A DNA stretch of 57,331 nucleotides. Source: Planctomycetaceae bacterium (GTDB taxonomy: Bacteria > Planctomycetota > Planctomycetia > Pirellulales > Pirellulaceae). The stretch covers positions 1 to 57,331 of the forward strand of contig PKCN01000314.1 of assembly GCA_002862205.1 (NCBI GenBank), written 5' to 3'. The notes under the pieces were generated by a model. That model made no database searches, was not told where the DNA came from, and saw only the letters and a program-made list of their open reading frames with translations. A program made the position numbers and the translations under genes. This document shows, one piece after another, positions 27,601 through 36,422 of the stretch (position 1 is the first letter of the stretch; each line of letters begins with the position of its first letter).

Positions 27601-30600
27601 CGCTGGGGTGACAGGCGTTGGGGAGACAGACGCTGGGGAGACAGACGCTGGGGAGACAGACGCTGGGGAGACAGATTCTGGGGGAACAGGTGCTGAGGAC
27701 ACAGGCGTTGGTTCGAAGTCTGCGATTGATCGCGAAGATGGACCCATCACAGCGCTCGATGGTAGTACACAACTCAGATACGACGCGATTCAGTCATCGT
27801 TCATTACTGTCCGACGTTCCGATATAAATCCCAGCGTGACCATTGTTTGGAGGCAACAGATCAGAGTGGAGGCGTCCAGTCGTGGAACTGACCGCATCGA
27901 AGCGACGTTTCGGGTTTCACCGACTGCTCCTTTGGTCATTTCTTATGAGCCTGAATTACAGTTGGAATCTGTCACGCGTGACAACGAGCCAATTGACTTG
28001 ATGGCAGTTCAGCGAAGACCGTTGATCCTTGAACCAAGGTCCGATACTGAGACCATTCGTGTTGTTTGGAATCGCAGTCAATACGGTCCAAGTTGGATGC
28101 GTGACTGTAAGCTACCCAAGATCGACGTATCAGGTACCGTACTTAAATCGGAATACCACCTGATGGCCGCGTCCGACACCTTTGCTCCATTGGCGCTGAT
28201 CAGGGGAGATCAGGGAGGTCAAGGCATAGCGGCGGTTATTGCGATGCAGTCGGGCGAATCAACAACGCTGGTTCGCCGCAATATCGCATTGGCGATTGGC
28301 TGGCTGTTGGCTTTGCTGACTTTCGCAGTCTGCTGGTTCATTTCGGAACGATCACCATCTCTGGTTGCCGGGATTGTTGTTGTCTTTACAGCGGTGCTTT
28401 TCCTTTGGTGGCCTTGGAAACTGGCTGTGATCGGCTGGTTGATTATTCCGGCTGTCACAGCGGCAATACTGGCAACTAGTCGATCTTGGTCTGGTAACGA
28501 TCAATCCGCGGACAACTCCTCCCAGACGGGAGGTGGGATATCGCGTGGTTCCAAGGAAGTGTCCAAAGAATTTTCGATTGATTCCGCTGCCAGAATTCTT
28601 GGTTTATTCATTGCCATTTCTCTGTTCTTGTCTGCGGCCGTTGTTGCGCAGGAGGAGGAGGGATCAGCAGTTCCAGAACAGTCGAAGTCGGCTGAGCGAC
28701 TTGTTGAGGTCAATGTGCTGGTACCGATGGATAAGAATGGCAAGCATCTCGGTTCGATGGTTTATATCCCTGGCAAGATTCACTCGCAGCTTTTTGAGCG
28801 GGTGAATCGGTTAGAGCCGAAAGATGCGAGAATTGCTGTTGCAGATTATAGAGTCAATTTGCAGCCTGATCTGGTGAAAGCGGGTAAGACTGAAGGGCTG
28901 TCGGTTGAGGCAGATTATCTGATTCATCTCGAAGATGGTGATCAAGGTACCAATGTGGTTCGGCTTCCAATCCCTCACAGTTCAGTCCGAAATGTAGAGT
29001 TACTGGGTTCTGCAAACTCTCGCATGAGTTATGACCAGGATGAGAATGGTTGGACAATTGTCACATTGCCAGCCTCGGTCTATGTACGCATACGGCTGAC
29101 GTTACAACCTGCTGTCTCCGTGAATGAGCCGTGGGTCAAGGTAGCTGTTGCCATCCCGCCAGTTGCATCTTCGCGTCTGGTTGTGCAGTCTGAGCAGAAT
29201 GTCAGTGCATTGCGGGTCGCAGGCCGTTTACTTGAGGAAACTGAATTACGACGGTGGAAAGAAAATCTTGGCCCGAGCCGTGAGATGGCCATTGAATTCA
29301 GAACTTTACTGACAGCTAAAACCGATGTCCCCAGAAAACTTGGGCGGAGGTATCGCGTTAATGCCGGAAGGCGTCAGGTTACGATCGAATGCGAAGTCGA
29401 TCCCCCCGGCTTGATCGCCGAGGGTGAAACGTTTCAGTTTGACATACGTGATTCAAGCATGCCGCGGGTCACCACGCGAGACTGGCGACTCGAAAGCAGT
29501 GAACTCAAAAGCTCCAACCGGAGGCAGATGATTCTCACCTGCTTGAAAGATGCTCCGGGTCCCATTGGCCTGCTTTGGACGTTCCCATCAACCATTGCCG
29601 ATGAACAGCTCACTGATTCCGGCGCGATACAGATTCCAGAGGTGACTGCGACATTCGGTAATGATGGTGATGCCTGGTTGGCTCTATACAGTGATTCGAA
29701 CCTGCAGTTCAGTTTGCTTGAGGCGAAGCCCAGCGACACTTTTTCAGTCGATGACTTCAATAAAAGTTGGCGTGGTTTTCCCGAAAAAATCAATGATCGA
29801 GCGTATGTGATTTCAGGTGAATTACCCTCGCTGGTATTGAGTGAAAGATTGATGCGACCACCTGAGGTGATTCAACAACATGATTTGAAAGTGCTGCGTG
29901 ATCGACTTGAACTGACCTATAGTGCAACTCTGGATCTCGGTACGGATTTCAGCCAACGGTATTCTTTGCGTTTGCCAAAGAATTTGGAATTGCTGAATTT
30001 AACCGTCAATGGGGAGCCATTGTCGATTGAACCGATCATGGCTGGAGAATACGCAGAGATTCCATTGACCGGTTTTCTATGGGAAAATCCATCAGATTTT
30101 TCGGAAATGCAGATCGAAGCTGTGGGTGTCAGTCGGTTCAATTGGCGTTCCAAAACCAGATTTCAGACGTTCACTCCACCGCGTATGACATTGACGCCGG
30201 AAATAGAGACTGCGGATCAATATCGCATTTCACATGATCGGTCGACGTCATTGTCAGCAATCGATCTTCCGCTGAAGTCTTTGGCTGATGCGCGTCGCTC
30301 ATTTACCGAACAGTCTCTAGCTGAGGGTTGGATATCCGAGGCTTTTTGGGTCATCCCGATGGGAACGGAGGTCAGCCCAACAAGTTTGGGTGGTCGTTAT
30401 CGGGTCACAAAACGAAGTGATGCCTTCGACTGCGATCAGGAGATTATTCTGTACTGCAATGATGGAGTATGGCGGATGGAAATCCGAGTTGATTTCCCCT
30501 CTGGCTCGCGTCCTGAGTTTGTTGATGTTGAAATTCCATCGCGTTGGTGTCAGCTCGATACATTGCGTGTTGAGAATTCAAGGCTTTGGACCCGCCAGTC

Positions 30601-32008
30601 GTCCGTGGATCCTTCACGACAGATCATTCGCATCGCTTTGGATTTGCAGAAACCGGAGGATCAAGGGCTGGTCATTCAAGGACAGCTCGTGGGGGCAGAG
30701 TCAGCGCGGGTCAGTGTCCCCTCGGTGCGCGTGCTCGGGCGGGGCAAACGTCGCGTCATGATCAACGTGCCAAGTCGCCTTGAGAATGAAAAATTGCAAT
30801 GGAGAGAACAGGCAGTGAAAGCTGTTCGAACCAGTGAGAAGAATCGTGCCAAGTACGAGTGTCAAAGGCCTTCATGGACAGTGGATTTAGCGCCGTTACC
30901 GGAGGTTGATGTCGAGCCTGAGCTGTTTGGGGTCGATGTGGAAGTGTTCCCCCAAAACGACGGCGTGCTTGTGCTATCCCATTGGGACCTGTTTCCCGGA
31001 GGTCTTGATTCAGTTGTTGTGGAGTTGCCACCCGAGACCACTCTGCTGGCTGCGTGGGCGGCGGGTCGTGCGGTCGTCGTGGAGCGGGTGGATGAAGCAG
31101 GCAGCGATGAAGCAGACAGGGATGAACAGGCCACATTGGTAAGGGTTCCACTCGCGCTAACTCGTCTGGGGCAACCGATCGAGTTATTGCTGGAAGCATC
31201 AGCAGCAGTTGCAAGACGGGGTAAGTATCTTCCAAGGCTGAAGGGGATACAGAATACTGACCGTTGGGTTACCCACTATGCTGCGGCGAGCCCACTTGAT
31301 CCGGAGCGGGAAAACCCAGCTGGATTTTCGGAACGCGGATTGTCACTTGCACGTGCGGTAGTTGAATCGGTTGAGTCACTGGATCGTCTTTCCCAGCGAC
31401 CGACGGCTGAGATTGCTGCCTGGTTGCAATTGTGGTTAAAGCGGTATTGGATGATTGCGGAGGCGTCTGGACATACTGTTCGATTCACTGCTGAGGTGGA
31501 TTCGACAGATATGATGCTGACAACCGCACTCAATCGGCGATACAACCAACCCATCACAATTTCTGATCAGGAGCGTTGGAAAGAACTTGATGCGAGAATG
31601 GGAGTTTTTGTCGATCGGTTTTTGAGTAAGAAAGAGATTCGGGAAACTCGTGACGCAAGATTCTTTCTTTTTGATGTGGGTGGGTTTGGTGGATTTTATC
31701 CGCAAACCGTTGTTGATCTGGTTGCCAATGAATCTGTGCCAACTGTCAAGGTTGCATCGGAGAGAGACAGTGGTTTACGGAACTTGCTCGTCAACGGCAT
31801 CACGCTGTTGGTGATCATTGCTTTGCTGAGCTGCATTGGTCCATTGCAGCGTTTCGTGGTTCCCATTGTCAGGCATCCTGCCTTCTGGTTGGCCCTTGTC
31901 GGTATCTTTGGATTTGCCGTGGCGCCTGTGCCTGTGGCTGGAGCGATTCTTCTGGTTGCTGTTGCGTTGCCCGTATTTCCAGCCAGGCGAACATCCGTGT
32001 CCCGTTGA
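24638..32008 (+). CDS. Giant exported membrane protein of two fused modules (modules 2 and 3)
   Basis: A 2456-residue protein of no named family. The GTG start overlaps the previous stop (GTGA). A signal-anchor lies at about 44-62. Module 2 is a beta-rich ectodomain to about residue 1200, including 20 five-residue repeats of the GETDA/GEAGV type at 925-1024. Three or so membrane helices follow at about 1214-1281. A second signal-like helix (ILGLFIAISLFLSAAVVA, about 1318-1337) opens module 3, another 1000-residue ectodomain, which ends in two to three membrane helices at about 2381-2450. It therefore resembles two copies of the upstream gene's product joined head to tail. The frame is uninterrupted for 7.4 kb, which argues against an assembly error. 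No catalytic motif was seen; a structural, transport or adhesion role is possible. Confidence 0.82.
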   Translation: MIHTQSYRSQEQCESELRRMIGTGRSDRSWMALRAIPFGRPTNRFWFVLFVTLVCCAAGLCREPATFAMAQEISEADKDQESAGQNGNEVTRESRSVAAEADQNKATEQTVVNKMWLPAVLPDGRRITPIGMYQSQMDELVPDDYRPVSLEQLNQAIAKWTARATDDQTSRLKGAVYWVRVADDTLVSEKSILAIESDRTGQVRRSLGKLNLPINQPQGFLPGNTTIPRMESESNGNLVAVFRGDEKLGSSSEIRYSWNMRGTKAGNGYVFNLKIPRAPQATFYFSMPVGTSLRADQGVLRELSEAPAQASEVAEVNDLNDGPESNQSVDLSWYELDAGGLDAVTVQTQIGEPNSASGSFVIRRSAMKYEADRLGLNWTCNMVVQVSEAWQLPELFVGDAGVTSIAFGNEEIQFSKSETADYQGQWKLSFLNESKVDTDGRLDVVVKGYSRWDSSQRWCDLPMPVWVGDTVVHGTVVDEAVLSVREPLQVLNWALPQDWQWESQSTQAEVTTVAVKGPGLASGFELAASKSRANLMAKSQWSRVQLVDRPVFTRSESALQLNVVDGRLRGKARIEIKVHSNRLEPVKLLVQDGWVCESITLQHSGRVIEDPRIRAREVVFWPEDKDVRNATILLEVEGSADLIQESNAARRIKNEPNTILKKDRKNNLAGNRPRNAGTGVNGKPDTNRVMATRVPASWFVRSKQARGTMIAAVTPPKDLNWSGEVAMQRGAFDLASLTQEQQTFFSGSSPETLWFQPASGRTPELLLLKPSVSFNAKTWFDVRRLGEEVLETLEIEIESDGLFRERLQVQTGSLEGRGEFFWSISDSADGTTIGLPASDVSEIAGAYSIDLSERTLRGRKLIARRTYKIPLSIEMQLPIVSGASSQNAVATIGEGLLVSQKPPDVQRIPTPISVWNSETSPEGIEETDAEETDSEEIIAEETGAEDTDVGETGVEETGIGEAGVGEAGVGEAGVGETDAGEAGVGETDAGVTGVGETDAGETDAGETDAGETDSGGTGAEDTGVGSKSAIDREDGPITALDGSTQLRYDAIQSSFITVRRSDINPSVTIVWRQQIRVEASSRGTDRIEATFRVSPTAPLVISYEPELQLESVTRDNEPIDLMAVQRRPLILEPRSDTETIRVVWNRSQYGPSWMRDCKLPKIDVSGTVLKSEYHLMAASDTFAPLALIRGDQGGQGIAAVIAMQSGESTTLVRRNIALAIGWLLALLTFAVCWFISERSPSLVAGIVVVFTAVLFLWWPWKLAVIGWLIIPAVTAAILATSRSWSGNDQSADNSSQTGGGISRGSKEVSKEFSIDSAARILGLFIAISLFLSAAVVAQEEEGSAVPEQSKSAERLVEVNVLVPMDKNGKHLGSMVYIPGKIHSQLFERVNRLEPKDARIAVADYRVNLQPDLVKAGKTEGLSVEADYLIHLEDGDQGTNVVRLPIPHSSVRNVELLGSANSRMSYDQDENGWTIVTLPASVYVRIRLTLQPAVSVNEPWVKVAVAIPPVASSRLVVQSEQNVSALRVAGRLLEETELRRWKENLGPSREMAIEFRTLLTAKTDVPRKLGRRYRVNAGRRQVTIECEVDPPGLIAEGETFQFDIRDSSMPRVTTRDWRLESSELKSSNRRQMILTCLKDAPGPIGLLWTFPSTIADEQLTDSGAIQIPEVTATFGNDGDAWLALYSDSNLQFSLLEAKPSDTFSVDDFNKSWRGFPEKINDRAYVISGELPSLVLSERLMRPPEVIQQHDLKVLRDRLELTYSATLDLGTDFSQRYSLRLPKNLELLNLTVNGEPLSIEPIMAGEYAEIPLTGFLWENPSDFSEMQIEAVGVSRFNWRSKTRFQTFTPPRMTLTPEIETADQYRISHDRSTSLSAIDLPLKSLADARRSFTEQSLAEGWISEAFWVIPMGTEVSPTSLGGRYRVTKRSDAFDCDQEIILYCNDGVWRMEIRVDFPSGSRPEFVDVEIPSRWCQLDTLRVENSRLWTRQSSVDPSRQIIRIALDLQKPEDQGLVIQGQLVGAESARVSVPSVRVLGRGKRRVMINVPSRLENEKLQWREQAVKAVRTSEKNRAKYECQRPSWTVDLAPLPEVDVEPELFGVDVEVFPQNDGVLVLSHWDLFPGGLDSVVVELPPETTLLAAWAAGRAVVVERVDEAGSDEADRDEQATLVRVPLALTRLGQPIELLLEASAAVARRGKYLPRLKGIQNTDRWVTHYAAASPLDPERENPAGFSERGLSLARAVVESVESLDRLSQRPTAEIAAWLQLWLKRYWMIAEASGHTVRFTAEVDSTDMMLTTALNRRYNQPITISDQERWKELDARMGVFVDRFLSKKEIRETRDARFFLFDVGGFGGFYPQTVVDLVANESVPTVKVASERDSGLRNLLVNGITLLVIIALLSCIGPLQRFVVPIVRHPAFWLALVGIFGFAVAPVPVAGAILLVAVALPVFPARRTSVSR
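27410..27709. repeat. 15-bp repeat array coding 20 acidic pentads
   Basis: Exactly twenty 15-bp units, of types gacgctggggagaca and ggcgttggggaggca and variants, encode pentads such as GETDA and GEAGV. The edges are diverged (EETDS, EEIIA, EDTGV) and the centre is near-identical, the usual pattern of an array that changes by slippage or unequal crossing-over. All units are in frame, giving a strongly acidic flexible linker within the giant protein. Confidence 0.9.
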
Positions 32009-32141
32009 ATTCGTTAGAATTCCAAGGTAGCCACGGGTACTCTACAGAGTCAGTTCATGACAAAACCGAGCTGCTGGCAGAAATGGGATTTACCGGGCGA
32101 TTGTCGCCTGTAACTTTGAAATGACTGGAACTTCAGTTGCA

Positions 32142-35108
32142 ATGATCATTCATATCTTCAAATCTGGTGTCCATGAATTCTTGTTACTTGCCTGCCTTTG
32201 GTTGGGATTTGGGACGGGATTGGTGAATGCACAAAACACCGTCGGCGTCACTCACAGTCACCAAACTGGCCAGGAGGCGGGCACTGACCACACGGTTGCC
32301 GACCTTCAGGAGTCTTTGCAGTTGCGCCAGGGTTACACCATTCAGGCGATCGCAACAGAACCGCTGATTGCTGACCCGGTGACTGCCAGGCTTGATCTTG
32401 AGGGCAGGCTCTGGGTCGTGGAAATGCCAGATTACCCGGTTGGGCCAAGCGACGGAGAATCTCCCAATGGCCGGATCAAAATTCTTGATGATACCGATCA
32501 TGATGGGATCTTTGATCGTTCGACGGTATTTGCAAGTGGTTTGTTATTTGCCACCGGAGTTCAGCCGTATCGAGACGGCGCCTTTGTGACTCTGGCAGGC
32601 AAAATCGCGTTTTTACGTGACCGTGACGGTGACGACCAATCCGATGAGACGGTAGTGCTGTTTGAGGGGTTCGCAGAACAGAATCAGCAACTGCGAGCTA
32701 ACCATCCAACCTTGGGTCCTGATGGTTTGATCTATGTAGCGGGTGGATTACGTGGTGGGTCCATCAAGGCAAGCGACCCCCGTTATGATTTTCACTCTGA
32801 GCCCGTGGATTTAAGAGATCGCGATTTCTGCTTTGATCCAGACGGAGGATGGTGGGGGGCTGTTCCGGGCAAAAGCCAGTTTGGAGTTTCGATCGATGAC
32901 TTTGGGCGACGATTGGGTTGTAGTAATCGAAACCCGGCCATGATGTCAGTATTGACGCTGGACGCCGTTGGCCGTGATCCACTTCTGGTGGGGCGGGATG
33001 CGATTCATGATGTTGCTCTCTCGGCAGAGAGGTCTCAAGTGGTTTCCAGAGCGGAGGCTTGGACTACGAGCAACTTGCATTCAGGCCAATTCAGTGCAGC
33101 TTGTGGCGTGTTTGCACCAGGCTGGTATGAAGAAGGTCAAGAATGGTTGCTCGCATGTGAACCCACCGCTTACATCGTGCAACGTCAGAGACTGTCTCGT
33201 GAGGGCAGTGTTTGGAAGTCACGTAGGGAGGCACAGGAAAGTGAGTTCCTGTCTTCCACCGACACCTGGTTTCGGCCAGTGGATATCACAGCTGGTCCGC
33301 AAACGTCGGTCCTGATCGTGGACATGGCTCGCGCTGTGATTGAACATCCTGATTTCATGCCAAGTGAACTCAAAACCCGGCCCGACCAACTCGATGGTAA
33401 AGCGTTGGGACGGATCTGGAAGGTGGCAAGGGAGTCAGCAAAACCCGACTTTGTTCGGCTACAAACTACTGATGATGCAATCAAATGGCTGAAGTCGGAT
33501 TCAGCGTGGCAACGAGCGTCTGCGTCGCAATTTCTTCTCGAAAAGGGTGAGTTTGTCGTGAAGCCGCTCAGCGCATTGGTGCTCGATGAGGAGGCCGATC
33601 CTGTCGGTCGTTCACGAGCAGCATGGCTGCTGGAAAAGAATGGAGCACTGAGTAAGCCACATGCGATTGCGATGATGAAGTCCAGTGATGCTCGACTGCG
33701 AGCACTCGGTGTTCGCTTATCCTGGGGGCGTGCCGAGTTATTGAATAATATTTTGGCGATGGCAGAGGATACCGATCCGCTGGTGGCCAGAACCGTCGCT
33801 GTTGAGGCGGGGAGAGCATCCGATTTTCAGTCAGCACGCGTAAGAGCATTGGTGAATATTGCTGGTCCGTGGTCCTCGACGGACGACTGGATTCGGCAAA
33901 CAGTAGCGAGTGCAGACCGCTCGCTGTTGGAAAAGCTTTGTGAGCAAATGGCGAGTGCGAAACAGATCGATTTGCGATTGCTTCGGCACTTGGTGGAACG
34001 GATTGCGATGCAGTCGCCTCAGAATTCGGCTGCATTCGTGATTGCGGACGGAACGCGGGACTCGAACGACTCGTTTCTGAATCTTCGGCAAATTGAATTG
34101 TTGAAGTCATGGGTGCGCGGATTAAAGAAATCCCGACAGTCCGTTTCGAAAGTGATGACTGGTTTACCCGAAAACCCGAAAGCTGGTTTGCAAACTCTTG
34201 TCTCTCGATTGATGGATACGGCGCTGGAAACCATGGTGCCAGCTGATCAGCGAGCAGCATGTCTTTTGCTGGCGGCAGATTTTGGTCAAGTCAATGCACC
34301 GCTGCGAGAGCTTGTCGGCGATGGTTCACCAGCAGCTTTGCGGGCTGTTGCTTTACCGTTGAATTTACGCATTGATCCAGAGTGGACGCGTGACTTTCTG
34401 GTGCAGCATCTAATGGGGATGACCATGACAGTTCGTTCAGCGGCAATATCGGCCAGCGTGCGACGGGTTGAAGACGCAACCTGGTTTCTGCGACAGATAG
34501 AATCGGGAGCCATCCCGCGAACTGTTGTTGATCCGGCGACTGCCAAGAGGCTGAAGCAACATCCGGATGCTGCAGTCAAGTCGTCTGCAACGCGATTGCT
34601 CGCAACCGACCCGAATCGAGCCAAAGTATTGAAATTGTACGCAGGCTCAGCCAGCACATTGGGGGATGCGAAAGCGGGTAAAAATCTGTTCAAAGAACAT
34701 TGCTCAGCCTGTCACCAGATCGAGGGCGTAGGCACTAATGTTGGTCCCGATATAAGTGATTCACGAACAAAAACCCCGGCAGCACTTCTGACTTCAATTT
34801 TGGATCCAAATTCAGCGATTGATGCCGCCTTTATTCAGCATCGAGTTCTGACAATTGATGGTCGGGTTCTCGATGGTTTGTTGGTAGGAGAGGCAAATGA
34901 GGCGATTACGCTCCAACAAAAAGGTGGTCAACGCGTGACCATTCCGCGTGGTGATATAGAACGTTTGCAGGCACCGGGTGTTTCGTTAATGCCCGAGGGC
35001 TTTGAAGAGACACTCAATCCAGCAAAAATGTCGGATTTACTCTCGTACCTCAAAAATTGGCGGTACCTGGATGGCTCGATTCCTGGAAAAATTCCCGGCA
35101 GAGATTGA
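32142..35108 (+). CDS. PVC-type heme-binding membrane-bound dehydrogenase family protein
   Basis: A protein of about 988 residues of the planctomycete membrane-bound dehydrogenase family. A signal peptide (FLLLACLWLGFGTGLVNA) is followed by a six-bladed glucose/sorbosone dehydrogenase-like propeller with the signature DLEGRLWVVEMPDYP and later NHPTLGPDGLIYVAGG. Residues about 440-800 are helical and HEAT-like. The C-terminus is the PVC heme-binding domain: AGKNLFKEHCSACHQIEG with CSACH at 854-858, then GPDISD. A soluble-side oxidoreductase passing electrons to its own cytochrome is the expected chemistry; the sugar or alcohol substrate is unknown. ATG 32142 gives the cleaner signal; ATG 32121 is in frame. 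It lies 133 bases after the giant membrane protein on the same strand. Confidence 0.92.
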   Translation: MIIHIFKSGVHEFLLLACLWLGFGTGLVNAQNTVGVTHSHQTGQEAGTDHTVADLQESLQLRQGYTIQAIATEPLIADPVTARLDLEGRLWVVEMPDYPVGPSDGESPNGRIKILDDTDHDGIFDRSTVFASGLLFATGVQPYRDGAFVTLAGKIAFLRDRDGDDQSDETVVLFEGFAEQNQQLRANHPTLGPDGLIYVAGGLRGGSIKASDPRYDFHSEPVDLRDRDFCFDPDGGWWGAVPGKSQFGVSIDDFGRRLGCSNRNPAMMSVLTLDAVGRDPLLVGRDAIHDVALSAERSQVVSRAEAWTTSNLHSGQFSAACGVFAPGWYEEGQEWLLACEPTAYIVQRQRLSREGSVWKSRREAQESEFLSSTDTWFRPVDITAGPQTSVLIVDMARAVIEHPDFMPSELKTRPDQLDGKALGRIWKVARESAKPDFVRLQTTDDAIKWLKSDSAWQRASASQFLLEKGEFVVKPLSALVLDEEADPVGRSRAAWLLEKNGALSKPHAIAMMKSSDARLRALGVRLSWGRAELLNNILAMAEDTDPLVARTVAVEAGRASDFQSARVRALVNIAGPWSSTDDWIRQTVASADRSLLEKLCEQMASAKQIDLRLLRHLVERIAMQSPQNSAAFVIADGTRDSNDSFLNLRQIELLKSWVRGLKKSRQSVSKVMTGLPENPKAGLQTLVSRLMDTALETMVPADQRAACLLLAADFGQVNAPLRELVGDGSPAALRAVALPLNLRIDPEWTRDFLVQHLMGMTMTVRSAAISASVRRVEDATWFLRQIESGAIPRTVVDPATAKRLKQHPDAAVKSSATRLLATDPNRAKVLKLYAGSASTLGDAKAGKNLFKEHCSACHQIEGVGTNVGPDISDSRTKTPAALLTSILDPNSAIDAAFIQHRVLTIDGRVLDGLLVGEANEAITLQQKGGQRVTIPRGDIERLQAPGVSLMPEGFEETLNPAKMSDLLSYLKNWRYLDGSIPGKIPGRD

Positions 35109-35244
35109 GCGGGGTTTTGAGGGATGATCTGGGCTGCAGCCGTACAGTCGCGGTGGTTTGATGAAGAGATGGTTGACGATGTGACCAAGCCCCGTTCTTG
35201 TTGTTGGAGCGGAGCAGAAGTTGGTGTTGGAGAAAAGAGAACCG

Positions 35245-36417
35245 ATGAGAGAGCAGCAATATGAGCGTCCACTGCGGATGGGACTCGTCGGTGGAGGCGG
35301 GAATGGCTTCATTGGCAAGGTCCATGTGACAGCGGCAACCCTTGATCGTCAGGCAGTTTTGACTGCAGGTGCGCTCTCCTCAGATCCCGAGCGATCTCGT
35401 GATTCAGCGGTAGCAATGGGCATTGCACCAGATCGCGCGTATGGATCATTTCATGAATTGATTCATGCGGAAAAGTTGCGTTCGCCGGATGACCGAATCG
35501 ATTTCATTTCTATCGCGACACCAAACCACACGCACCGGGAAATAGCCTGTGCGGCACTCAAGGCAGGTTTTCACGTCGTCTGTGACAAACCGATGACCAT
35601 CACCACTGCGGATGCCGATGCGATGGTAACTGCTGTGCGTGATTCCAAGTCCGTGTTTGCATTGACTCATAATTACTCAGGCTATCCGCTTGTGCGTCAG
35701 GCTCGCGAATTGGTTGCTCAGGGAGAGTTGGGTGATCTGATCGCGATTCGGGCCAATTATGTTCAGGGTTGGATGCATGGAATGGATCCTGACGAGGTTC
35801 CCGCCCGGGGAGCATGGAAGTCGGATGCCAATAAGAATGGTCGTGCCGGGTCGCTTGGCGATGTTGGGACGCATGCATTTCATCTGCTCCAATTCATCAC
35901 GGGGATGACCCCATCAAATATCCTTAGCCACATGCGTTCTTATTCCCATCATCATGAATTGGATGATTACGGACACGCGATTCTGCAATTCGATGAAGGC
36001 GCGACAGGGATGGTCACGTGGAGTCAGGTTTCTCACGGGCGTTTGAATGATCTGTCAATCGAGGTGGATGGGACGAAAGCGTCATTGGCATGGCGTCAGG
36101 AGGAGCCTAACCAGTTGATTTTTCGCTCGTTGGGGCAGCCGACGAAGATTTACGAGAGAAATCCCAACGCTGCTTACAGCTTGCCTACGGCGGTGGCGGC
36201 TTGCCGCTTGCCGGGTGGGCACCCGGAAGCATTTTTTGAGGCGTTTGCCAACGTATACCGTGACGCCTTCTCTGATATGCGGCGTGTTATCCGTGGTGAG
36301 GTTTTGGATCAGGAACGTGTCCTGTATCCGTCCGTCAACGCTGGAGCAGACGGTGTACGATTCATTCAGCGATGTTTGGCAAGCGCGGCGGGTAATGCCG
36401 CCTGGCAATCGTGGTAG
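35245..36417 (+). CDS. Gfo/Idh/MocA family NAD(P)-dependent oxidoreductase
   Basis: A 390-residue cytoplasmic dehydrogenase of the Gfo/Idh/MocA family, which acts on sugars, inositols and their derivatives. The Rossmann motif GLVGGGGNGFIG is near residue 12, and the family's catalytic-dyad region reads CDKPMTIT (Lys of the EKP motif, here DKP). The second domain holds GDVGTHAFHLLQF with the conserved Asp and His, and YGHAILQFDEGATG. The ATG at 35245 is chosen because AGAGA lies just upstream; a TTG at 35221 would add eight residues. It follows the heme dehydrogenase by about 135 bases and may be co-expressed. Its stop is only five bases from the stop of the DUF5722 gene on the other strand. 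Confidence 0.92.
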   Translation: MREQQYERPLRMGLVGGGGNGFIGKVHVTAATLDRQAVLTAGALSSDPERSRDSAVAMGIAPDRAYGSFHELIHAEKLRSPDDRIDFISIATPNHTHREIACAALKAGFHVVCDKPMTITTADADAMVTAVRDSKSVFALTHNYSGYPLVRQARELVAQGELGDLIAIRANYVQGWMHGMDPDEVPARGAWKSDANKNGRAGSLGDVGTHAFHLLQFITGMTPSNILSHMRSYSHHHELDDYGHAILQFDEGATGMVTWSQVSHGRLNDLSIEVDGTKASLAWRQEEPNQLIFRSLGQPTKIYERNPNAAYSLPTAVAACRLPGGHPEAFFEAFANVYRDAFSDMRRVIRGEVLDQERVLYPSVNAGADGVRFIQRCLASAAGNAAWQSW

Positions 36418-36422
36418 AGGCG

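Noticed and set aside
27292-27772. Two antisense open frames rich in Pro/Ser/Val and Cys/Leu repeats
   Set aside because: They result from the 15-bp repeat read on the other strand; the sense frame continues through it for 7.4 kb.
24638-32008. Possible assembly fusion of two genes
   Set aside because: The frame is open across the whole 7.4 kb including membrane and signal-like segments, which chance joining would rarely give. A frameshift is not visible, though read data would settle it.
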